A DNA stretch of 64,000 nt from Dasypus novemcinctus (taxonomy: Eukaryota > Chordata > Mammalia > Cingulata > Dasypodidae), in the NCBI RefSeq assembly GCF_030445035.2, contig NC_080677.1:108803263-108867262 (forward strand). The letters run 5' to 3'. The notes under the pieces were generated by a model, which did not search any database, was not told where the DNA came from, and saw only the letters and a program-made list of their open reading frames with translations. How positions within the stretch are numbered: the stretch's first letter is position 1; every line of letters begins with the position of its first letter. Of this stretch, positions 10,092 to 22,000 are shown in pieces. The position numbers and the translations under genes were made by a program.

Positions 10092-13000
10092 GTAAGTTAT
10101 GCTTTCTGGTGCCTGTGTTGAAGTTTGCTTACCTGATTCATGGAGCCTCTCACTTGATTAGTGCAGGATAATGGATGTAAGTGTCCTCAGCACTTACAGA
10201 GCTGAGAAGTTCTTTTAAATTTGGATGGATGGGTGGGTGGTGGAGATAATAGGAGTGGTGTGATAAAAAAAAACATAAATGGCATTTAAGGGAAAAAACA
10301 AGAATGAAAACTAAACACACAAAACCCTATTTCCCTCTGTCCTTACTCATTTTTTCCCTCTGATGATCAGAATGTAGGGATGATAGCCATCAGTAAAAAG
10401 GAAGCTATTTGGCATGTGTCTCAATTACTCTCTGACCTCTCCTCCCCCTTTACTCAACTCCATTCTCCATGTCAGTACTTGTCCTCCCACTCTTTAGATC
10501 TAGGGCCCAGGTGGTGGAACCTCTTGGAGTGGGAGGACCAGGGCTGCACCTTTCAGCCTAATTCCTCTAGGGGATTTGGAAGGGCCTGGATGAGGATTGT
10601 TTCTTGTTCCAAAGTACTTTGGTTCTAAGATTCTGTGAATGGCTTTAGGCAGCATTACTTTGAAGAGTGATCCAGAGAACTAACGAAGTAGTCTAATGAA
10701 TTTGATCCAAAAAAATGGGTGGTCAAATTTATTTACTGCAGTCAAATTTGAGAATCAAAGGATTAAACAAGATACAGAATTTCCAGGAATTTTTACTATA
10801 TTAGTATGCTTTATAAATCTCTAAGAGGGTATCTAGAGTGCAGCATTTACACAATTTTTGTTTTATTGTCAAACTCCCCCACCCCTTTTTTAGTTTTGCA
10901 CAGCAACCCAAAGGGTTACTATTCCTTTGAACATGTATCAGGAAACATTAGCTTAATGTGTTATTTTTCTCAGTGCCTTCCCATTTTAAAAGAGGACTCC
11001 TGAGAGTCTATGCATTGACCAAAAGGAATGAAACTCAAATGGAGGGATTTTTAGACCATCTGTGGAAGGTGGATACTTTAAGGCAGGAGACCCTTGAAGA
11101 TCTAACATTCTGTCACTTATGTATTCCACTAGAGTTCACTGGAAATTGCATGGGGCTTGGTTTCAGAAGACCTGGATTTTGGTCCCTCATCATACCAATC
11201 CATTCCCCGCTGCACAAATGGACTAGGCAGTGACTCAGGAGAAAGATAGAGAGGCAAAACTTCTCTGACCAGGAATAGGGCTTGGAAATGGAACTCTGAT
11301 GTTGACAGAAAAACCCAAGGTCTACTCAGATATGAATTTGATTCCTTTTACAAGCACCAAATCAATTATTCCACTTTTTAAAAACTGTATTTATGAAAAA
11401 CAGGTTTTAAGGGTCAGTGCTTTATTTTATTTTTTAAAAAAGATTTATCTGTTCCCCGCTCCCACCCTTGTTTTTGCACTCACTGTTTGCTCTCTGTGTC
11501 TGTTTATTGTGTGCTTGTCTTCTTTTTTTAGGAGGTACTGGGAACTGAACCTGGGACCTCCCATGTGGGAGGGAGGCACCCAGTCGCTTAAGCCACATAC
11601 ACTCCCTGCTTGTTGAGTCTCTCGTTGTGTTTCTTGTGCCTCCTTGTTGCATCATATCATTGCGTCAGCTCACCGCATCAGCCTGTCTTCTTTAGGAGGC
11701 ATCTGGAACTGAACCCTGGACTTCCCATGTGGGAGGAGGGTGCCCATCTGCTTGAGCCACATCCGTTCCCCAGGTCAATGCTTTATGAGCAGCAGTGTTA
11801 TTTGACAAATAATCATCAGTTAAGGAAATGTAACTTTAATGGCAAGCTTCCTGCTAGGAGCACATACACTTCTTAATTATTATTATTACTATAATAATAA
11901 TTATTATTATTTTTATGTACTGGGGTTGGGGATTGAACACTGGGACTTCATATGTGGGAAGGCAGCACTCAACCACTGAGCCACATCAGCTCCCCTGAGT
12001 TGGTTTCTTCGTTTGTTTGCTTATTGTTATTTTTTATTTGTTTGTTTTTGTTTTTAGGAGGCACGAGGCACTTCCTGTGTGGGAAGTAGGTGTTCAACCA
12101 TTTGACCCACATCTGTTCTCCTTAATTATTATTTAAGTTATATTTCCTTGGGGAAATACGTCCATTTTATCAACCCCTCATTCTGGGGATGTGGGTCCAC
12201 AAACTATTTATTAGTTTCTGGATTGTCAAAGGAAATTACTGACTGTTGCATTAACTTTTTACATGCAGAGACTGCCAGAAGCAGAAAGTAACAGGAAACA
12301 GTGTCCAGATTTTGCTTGTAAGGCCATGTCTGTTGTTTGATATTCTTTAGAGATCAAGTTCTTGAGCTTACACCAAGAAATGAAGAACAAATTAAGAATC
12401 TGGTGGAATTGGAAGCCGAAGAACATCTTCAGGTATCTGTCCTGGTGGAAGTTTCTGTTTCCCAGAGTAAACACAGACACGATGAATAAGATCTTTTACT
12501 TTGGACTGTATCTCGCCTACTCTGATGCAGAGTGGAATGCTAACTAATGAAGCTAGGGTTCAGAAGATTTGGGCTCTAATCCTATTTGTGTGATGGACAA
12601 GTCACCTACCTTCCCTGTGTCTCATTCTTCCATTCCGGAAAATGGGGATACATATAATATTCATATATATCACAGATTATTTTCAGAATGAAAAGAGAGG
12701 TCAAATGTGAAAGTTACTTTGAAAAATTGTTGAACACCCTTAATGTATTATTTCCCTCCTAAAACAATTTTTAGTATTAATATCTTGTTATGAAATGAAT
12801 TGGAGCCCTTGAATGCCAGCTTTTAAAAAACTGCCACAGTTTAAAAGAATCTTTTCTTTCTGCCAGTTTTAATACCCAGTGATGGGGTGGAAGGAAATAT
12901 GATGAATCCTGGATATTTAAAAACTCCTAGTGCATTATCATAGTGATTTCACAATGATTCTGGTCTTTGAGGGCTCAAGATAAAATAGATACAAATTGAC

Positions 13001-16000
13001 TTCTTAAAACATTGGATATAATGAACTGTTCATGTCCCTGGAATGACACTCATTGCCTTGACTTGGTGTTTTTATCCCTTGCAGCTTGATTTCTGGAAAT
13101 CACCCACCACCCCAGGGCAGACAGCCCATGTCCGAGTTCCCTTTGCCAGCATCCAGGCAGTCAAAGTTTTCCTAGAGTCCCAGGAAATTGCTTATTCCAT
13201 CATGATTGAAGATGTTCAGGTAATTACCCCACAGATCATTCTTCCAGAGACTTGCTGGTCCACATGAACTGAAGGTCCATCCTCTTTTATCCCTGGTCAC
13301 CCTTTGCCAGGGAAGGGACCTATGAATGCCATTAGGGCCTTCCTGTGGTCTGGGCTATCACAGGATAGACAGGGATGCTCTCTCTTGCTCTTTCAGGTTT
13401 GATACAAGTTCTATGGTAACCAAGAATTTAAGGGAAAGGGCAAAGGAGAGGCTATAGTATGAAATAGAAAGTACAACCCGAAGGGTATGGGTCAAAGTAG
13501 GGAAAAGCAAGCTGCTCTTGCTTAATTTTTAATTTATTTATTTCTCATCCTCCTCCCTTTCCCCCGTTGTTTGTACTTGCTGTCTGTTCTCTGTGTCTGT
13601 TCATTGAGTGCTTGTCTTTTTTTTAGGAGGCACCAGGAACCGAACCCGGGTCCTGGGGAGGTGCCAATGGCTTGAGCCACCTCTGCTCCCTGTTCATTGT
13701 GCCTCTCATTGTATTTCCTTGTTGTATCTCTTCATTGCATCATCTCGTTGTGTTAGTTGGCTATGCCAGCCTGCCGTGTCAGCTCACTGTCTTACTCATC
13801 TTCATTAGGAAGGACTGGGTACTGAACCGGGGACCTCCCTTGTGATAGGCAGGTGCCCAACTGCTCAAGCCAATCTGCTTTCTTTAATTTTTTTATTTTT
13901 ATTTTTTAATTAATTTATTTTTAATGTTACATTAAAAAAATATGAGGTCCCCATATACCCCCCCACCCCTAATTTTTAAAATTGGAGTTATTTCAAGCCT
14001 TGGGTTCCCCAAAAGGTAGAATGAACCATAAAACAAAGTCAGGACCCCCTTACTGTGCCAGCAAGCCCACCATGGGACTGACTGTCATCCTATATGTGTA
14101 GCATCTGACTGGCCAGAAGCCCCATGAATGCTCCATCTCCTTTTGGATCAGGATACTCTTCTTGATATAGTTCCTGGAAGTTTGATCAGGGCTCTGCTAG
14201 AATAAGGGAGAGGCTGATCCCAAAACCTACATGACAGAAAGAGGAAAGCTTGGCAAGAGAGACTTGAGTGTCACTGTTTCTTCACAATTGTAGAATGAAA
14301 TGGATTGCTATAATAAATTATATATTAATTTTTTTCTTAGGTTCTGTTGGACAAAGAGAATCAAGAAATGCTATCTAATCAGAGAAGAGAACGAAATGGT
14401 AACTTCAACTTTGGGGCCTATCATACGTTTGAAGAGGTAAGTGTTTCAAGATGAGGATGAGAGAAATGGGCCATTCTTTCCTTTCGTGACAAAGTCAATA
14501 CTTACACTGGTGATTTAATGACCTAGAAATTATTCTCATTTTATTTCCTAACTTTTCCAAGTTTCTCTTGGATTCCACAACCTACATCAGTGTCATGGGC
14601 TTTATGCCTACTTCTGCTTAATTGCTGGACCTGAAGCTCACCTGCCTATCTCAATAGCCACCTAGTTATTCTGGAAGTGTCCAGGAGTCCCTTAAATGAG
14701 CATATAAATAGTCCTCTCATGCTCTTCTCCTCGAGGTCTCTTGTGGTTCACAAAGCCATTTGAACGTTGTGCTTCACGGTTGCCATTGAGGCTGGGACCA
14801 GGGGCCACCTTGATGCATCTGACTTCCAGCCAACATGGGGTTGCCCAATGGGCCAGAAGCTCCAAGAACTCATTGGGAACAAAGCCTGTGCAGTCTCTTC
14901 AGTCTTACCTGAGTTTTGTTGGGTGGGTGAAGAATGCCTGCTTCTTCCACCTGGGTCATACGCTGCCACCCGGGCAGGCCTGCTTTTGCTCCTTTGTGAT
15001 GCATAATTTTTTTGGAGGACCCACAGGAGTCCAGTTGCACTACATGATTTGTGACGTGTGGGTAGAGGGTGTGGCTGGGTTTTGGGGAGGAGTAGACTAG
15101 AACTCCAAAGGAGGTATCTGGTAAATGTGGATCCCCCAAACCAGTGACTATAAAATGTAAACTGCTCTGAAAACTTTCCCCCTAATTTATTTGGTGATAA
15201 AATCTGACCTGATCTCATTTGGTGACAAAATCTGACCTGAACTGACATGCCACTCATTTGTTTCATGGCCAGAAATATTAACGTGTTTGAATATGGAACA
15301 ATGTTATGCATCTCATGTACAACATATGCTTACCGTTACCTTTCTCAAATCCTCCCAAAATTCTGAATATGAAATATGTATGGCCCCAAAGTTTTCACAT
15401 AAAGGGACAGTAGACCGTCAAGAGAAAAGTCTGTGTCTGCTGAAGAGCAAAGGATGGTAAAAACTGGAAGAGTGGATTTCATCCTGTTAACGATCCAGAC
15501 AGACCCAGACATGTCTCAAATCCATCTATGGGCACAGCTTGGGTGTCCCTGATGCACAGATTTTCAATTAGCTTTGAAAATAGGCACCTGAGTAGCCAGG
15601 GACTGACATGCACCTGAGGCAGAGGCTCCATTGTCCCCTGGCCTAAGCTGGTAGCCCTGCTGCATCTTTAAGTGCTGATTCTAGTCACCTTTTTTTTGTG
15701 CCACCACCATTTCTGTTCTGCTAGTGTGGGCGAGAAGCTTTAGGATAAGGCTGGAAGAGCTCCGATTCATTGGTGGGGTTGGGAACCCTTTAGGCAGACC
15801 AGCAAACTGTCATTTTGTTTTTAGCCCCAAATTGGGAAGAGCCAGCGCTCAGGTAGCAAAATGGCTTCTCCTTTTCCAGCTCCAGCAGATGCGGAATGAC
15901 TCATCATCTCTTAGTTTTAATAAAAACAACCCTGATCCTAAACAATCAGCCAGCTGCCATCTCCATTTTTTCCTAAGGGAATTTAAATAGAAGGGAAAAA

Positions 16001-19000
16001 AAATCACAAATGGATGAATTTTTTAAAAGCCTATTTATTCACTTAAATATTTCAGATTTCCCAAGAAATGGATAACCTCGTTGCTGAATACCCTGGTCTA
16101 GTAAGCAAAGTGAACATTGGCTCTTCTTATGAAAATCGGCCCATGAATGTGCTGAAGGTACGGCCGAGCAGCGCCGGTTGCTCCTCCTGATTTCTCCTAG
16201 AATCCCGCTCCTCCCAGGCCGGCGGCCGGCGCATTCCGCCCGCACAGCAGTTCCCTTTTTTTCTTTTTTTTTTCCCCTTCCAAACCGGTCCTTACTGGTT
16301 TTGAGTATCCACCTCCCCACTCCCCCTTTCTTTTTCCTTTTTTCCTGTGCACGCTGACGCAGGTCTGCAGGAGTGAATTAATGCTTGGCTTGAGAGGAAC
16401 GAGAGCCGAACGCGCCAATAGGAGCCGGGGACGGGGGAGGGGGCGCGGGAGGGCGGGGAGGCACTCCTAATTAACCAAGATAGGAGTTCTGTGCGTTTTT
16501 TCTCTCCATTTTTTTTTCTTTCTCTTTCCCCCCCTTTTTTCTTTCTCTCTCCCCCCCCACCCCCCAAACCGGGAGGAGAGGGGTGGGAAGGGAGAGAAAC
16601 AGCGCCGAGTACCTGCTTGAGCTGCCCTTAAAAAAAGGTAGAGTCCCCGCAGCGTGCGGAAGGATGGCTGGCCTGGGAAAGAAATGACCTGAAACGCAGG
16701 CATTTTTAATGCCATTGCTGAAAAGAGGTTAAGGTTTTACCCTAACCGGTAGCCTTTCACAATCTTAGTGCTGATGATTTCAAGCTTATCACATTGCCCT
16801 GAAACAGAAAAAATTATTTCCCCGGATTTCCTAGAAAGAGTTTGATACGGGAAAAAAAGGGGAGGTAATGTCACAACTCCCAACTAAATTTGGAAACCTT
16901 ATGGCTGGGAATCAACTGAGTCATTAGGACGATGGATTTCTCAAGAGCGTTTTTCCCAAAGCAGGCCTGAGGGGAATGGTTTGCCAACTTTTGACACTGG
17001 GATACATTTGCTGTTTACTACCCTTTTTTTAAATTTAGTGTTTCCCTGTTTCTCTTACAACTGGGTCGCCTAAGTCCCAGATTTTCCTTTCCCTTGGATT
17101 TTCCTGGCTTTCCCTTTTTCTGGATGGTTCGGTGGCTGAGAATGTTAAATGCTTTTGAAAGTTTCCTGCTTTTTACATTTGCGCTCTTTGGAGGAAAAGG
17201 CACTTTGAACCAAACTCTCCAAACCCATGAAATGTAATTTTTAGTAAGGATTTGCATTTTTTATTTACCTTAGCTGTTATGTGTAGAATGCTGAACAGAG
17301 CTAGAAGTTGATGGTGCAAAAATAAGCTTTTCCTCCCCATTTACTGATCCAATTGGTACAGCCACTGTTCCAAATAAAACTAAGTCACTTAGATGATAAA
17401 AATTAAAGTCTGGGAAGTGCCTCTGGAGCCTTCCAATCTAGTTTTTATGAAGGACTCAGGTTATCACAAATATTTTTTATTGCTAAAATAGCACACTCAC
17501 TGCTTAAATTTGGAAAATAGAGAAATTACACATACAAAAGCAAAAAAACCCAAAACAAACCCCAAAATCCTGCAATCCTAATTTCATGAAAATGGGATAA
17601 TAGCTATTAACATTTTATTCTCTTTTTACTTCTTTCTCCCTCTTTTTTCTTATTCCTTCTCTTCTTCTTTTCCCTTCCTCTTGTGTTTATACATATATAT
17701 GTATGTGTGTATATATATGTGTAGATATATGTATATATGAACTAGTCTGTCTTGGAAATAAAAATGGCATCGATACTATTCTGTAATCTGTTTGTTTTCC
17801 ATTTACCACATATGATGAACATATTTTCATATCATTACGTTATTTGCAATGATTTTTTTACGAACATCAAAGGAGGAAAAGTCTATTGCCACTCTTGTTA
17901 GTCTGCATTTAATTTTACGGTAAAGAAGGGAACAAAAAAAACCTTCTGAAATGAGAAGAATTAATCAACAGGATCGCTGTTGAAAACTCTTCATTCTCTC
18001 TCGATGCCATCAAATACAGAAAAGGGGACAGAGAAGGACGGGGGAGGGGACAGCATGAGGCACCCCCAGCAGTGGAGCGGTTCACATTTTGAGGCTTGTT
18101 TTGCAGTTCAGCACGGGAGAAGACAAGCCGGCCATCTGGCTAGACGCTGGGATTCATGCTCGTGAGTGGGTTACACAAGCTACCGCATTGTGGACAGCAA
18201 ATAAGGTCATTTTGCCTAAAATTCCTCGATTATTTTTTCTTTCTGGAGTTGGGACCCATCTCATACAGCTGTTGTCCCTGTGGTCAGAATCCAATGGTGC
18301 TCGCAATCCCAAGCCCTTGTGTCACATAGGCAGGAGACAGACCCATCCGACCTTTTTTTGGTGTTGTCCTACCTAGTACCCTGGAACTCTTCCCCTGCCC
18401 CAGCCACTGCTTGCATCCCTAATAGACACAGTGAGCTAGAAGAAATCAACAGAGAGGCAAGTAAGGACCCCAGAAGTATGATTTCAGTGTACCAAAAGAC
18501 TAGAGAAAACTTGCTTTGCCGACTGGAATTCTGAGGGCTAAGGCATGATGCTAGAAATCTGTAAAATCACATAGGAAAAATATAAACTGGTCACAAAAGA
18601 GTTCATTTTGCCATACACATCCAAAGTGGAATTAGTTAAGGGTGTTTAGGTGTCTAAAAATTTCCCCAATTTGATTTTGAAGTCAGGGTGTTGCAATACC
18701 TCTTTCTTCAACTTGTTCCTTGGGATTAGAGTCAGGACATGGGGCTGGGTGTGACCTAATCTGGTGTTTCTTAAGTATTTAAAAAATGACATACTATAAA
18801 TCAGAATGTTAATTCATGAGCAAAGGAAATCAATTCACATCAGATCATTCAAGCATGTGCAATCACGTGCATGCCGACTGATACATTTTTCCCTTCAATT
18901 AAAGTGTGGTTACCTTTAGGGTATAATGAAACGGATATTTAACAGTTGAATAATAATGCCTTAGGATGGCTGAGCACAGGAAATGAATAAATTTTAATCC

Positions 19001-22000
19001 AGCAGAAACTTCAACTACTGCAATTGATTGCAAGTAAAATGTAATTTTCCAAATGGAATTTAACTGGTTCTTTGTATCTTTAGAAAAACCTTGGCATATT
19101 TAAGCATATTGGACATGAGTTTGGGAAGCTACACTGAATGGTGATTAAGGAAAACTAAAAATTTTCTTTGGTTACCCAGGCATGGGGGTACCAAAGATCC
19201 CCTTAAGCCACATACATCATTGCCAAATGCCTCTCCAGAATTAATAGGGAGAACGCTTCTGTTTTAGAGAGAGAATGGATAAGTGATATCTGATTTTTAC
19301 TTAATATAAGTAAATTATCCAGGCCAGAAATAAAAGTATAGACACTGTTGTATTAAAAACGTTAAAACTGCAGGAAACTGGGCTGCATTGTAACTGGAAC
19401 ATTCTCATTGACGAACAGTGATTTCTGGTTCACATTTTGAAAAAAAATCACACTGCCTTAATATTTTATTCCTGTGTGCCCTGGCCAAAGGGGAGTGTGA
19501 GGTTGACATGTATGTTTTCTCTTCTCAGATTGCCTCTGATTATGGAAAGGATCCATCTGTCACTTCCATTTTGGACAAGATGGATATCTTCCTGCTGCCT
19601 GTCACAAATCCCGATGGCTATGTGTTCTCCCAAACTAAAGTAAGTGTTGACTTTTTCTTTTCTTCAACAAGGATCTAAGGAGATGTGTAGGCACTTCAAA
19701 AGCAAAATGAAAGTCATCTTTCTGCTTTTGATTTACCCTAAATAGGATGTATAATCTCTCAGTAGTGGCCTTGAATTGAGGTGTGTGGAGTTTATAATCA
19801 CTTCTTATTCCAGCACACGATGGCGTTACATGTTGCCTCAGTCAGAGCTCGTTTCAGCTCTTCCGGTAGGCTATTAGAGCTCAGTGTTCACTGTGAGTCA
19901 CCTAGGAGATTTGTTCCAATTATCTCTGCATTTTCCTGGTAGGATTGATAGAAAAGAGGAGGCGGATGTTACCTGCTGACAATTAGATTGTAGTAGGATT
20001 TAGGTAGGCAGTACAATGCAGCTAGCATTTCACTTACAATCTGTAGTAGAAATCCTCTATAACATCACTAAAAGTGATCACTAACATCACTAAAAGGAGA
20101 TTTTCCCCCTTGAAAATCTCATTACAAAATACCATTGTGGCAACCATGACCCCACGCATATTCAAGGTGAGTCAGAGCTCATGTTTATTTTTGGTGAGAG
20201 TTGGCTATGGTAGCATTTTTCAATGCTTGTTCCAAGACACTCATACTGATACTACTACTATCCCATGATATACTTTATGAATAAAGGGTTCCAGAGTCAA
20301 GTCTTGGAAATAACGTCCACTATATCACTTTCTTGGAGATTCATAAAAAAACATTAAGCATTAAAAACTCTTAGAAATTCTGAAGCAAATTAACCTATTT
20401 AACCCCTATGTTTTTCCATGATATATAGTCTGTCAGAGAAACCTCGTGACCCCCACCTTCTGCTTTTTTTTTTTTTTTTAACATTTAGCGGAACTAGCGT
20501 GCTGTGGAACATGGTTTGGCAAGTGTTCATTTGAGGGGATGGGGGAATATTCACTTTTGTTCAGGCTGTAGAGTAGCTCCAAGCAGAACCCCGCCTAAGG
20601 ACAATCGGAGCCTCTTGTGGGCAAGGGAAGTTAGTATAATTCCAGAGGGGCCTTCCTGGGAGGGAGCAAAGGAAATTAAAAGAATTATGAAGGGACCTTC
20701 TCTGCAGGCTGAATGACTGTCTTTCATTTTTCCTTACTCTTTTTCGGTTGGATTTTTAAGAACCGTATGTGGCGGAAGACCCGGTCCAAGGAATCTGGAA
20801 GCTTATGCGTTGGTGTTGATCCTAACCGGAACTGGGATGCAGGTTTTGGAGGTGAGCATAGGGTCTTGCCACAGGGATGGTCAGACCTCTTGTCTGGCCA
20901 ACTAGCTCTGGTATTTTGCATTACTCTGTAGTGCTCTCAGTCTGCTAAATCCATTCAGGATTCAAGTCATTTAAAAACCTATTTGAAAAACACTTAGCTA
21001 AATTCCCTTCACAGGCGCACAGTGCTGTCACAGACTCTGAGCAGCATTTAATATATTTGTCTCACATCTTGATTTTCCCACAAGCTGTAGTCTGGCTCCG
21101 CTTCTGAGCTGCAGGAGCAAGACTTTGCGCAATGGTGGGAGGCCTCAGGAAGCCCTGAACCAACCACTAGAGGGGGTTAGGATCTATTTGTAGGAGAAGC
21201 ATTACATCATCTATGGATGCTTCGGGAAAGAAAACTAAAAAGAATTACAAACGGGATTAAGAAATTGATTTTCAAAATGGATTTGAAAATAAAGTATTTA
21301 CTTGCTGCTCTGGTCTTATTATTTTTCAGAGTTCAGTGGCAAGCAGGTTAGTGTGTCTCCTTTGTGCTTTCAAGCACCATGTTAAAATCCCCTATGTTTA
21401 ACTGCAGAATTGAAATTTGTTTTCCTCACTTGCTGTGATAACAGTGAGGTTAGGAACTGTGTCTTTTTCACTCTAGTATTCCCAACAACTAGCCCAGTAT
21501 CTGGAAGACAGAAGGCAATCACTAAATATTTGTAAAACAAATGAATTAATTAGTGCCGTGAAACCAAGTAAGGACACACCAGGGAGCTGTGATAGGATAC
21601 GGATGAGTGGCAACTTCATTCATTGCCTTTAGATAAAAAGTTTTTAGTGCAAGGGAAAAAAAAGTCAAAGCATCAATCAGATCCAAATTATTTAAAAAGT
21701 GTCAAAAATTTTCCTGAAATGCTGTTATTCCTATGAACTTAAAATAAGATGACAGAGGTTGTATCTACACTTTGTATTGATATCATTTAGAGATCCTGGG
21801 AATCCCAAACCCTGCCTATCCCATTAGAGATTCTCTGGCATTCAGAGCCCTGATTGGGACTGCACTGTACCCACTTCAGGGGTCATGACTTTATTGTCAA
21901 ATGTAGATGTTTTTTCCTCAGCAGAGAAAGGGTATCAGAGGCCCTTGCATGTGTGGCTTTGTGACTTAGAAATACAGATGCAGGGAATTTTCTACTCTTG

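Larger units (their letters stand above)
16158..16700. promoter_or_regulatory. CpG-rich, promoter-like block in CPA2 intron 5
   Basis: By eye about 30 CpG in 540 bp, against roughly one per 100 bp or fewer nearby. It has a CCAAT box (16415-16419), a GGGCGG Sp1-type box (16451-16456), a G-quadruplex motif (16427-16458) and a 50-nt pure pyrimidine tract (16509-16558). This looks like an orphan CpG island and may be an internal or antisense promoter or an enhancer. No open frame here resembles a known protein. The function is inference. Confidence 0.45.

Noticed and set aside
14748-15311. 187-codon minus strand frame in CPA2 intron 4
   Set aside because: No recognisable domain, overlapping open frames on both strands, and no splice or promoter support. 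A chance frame in GC-moderate sequence.
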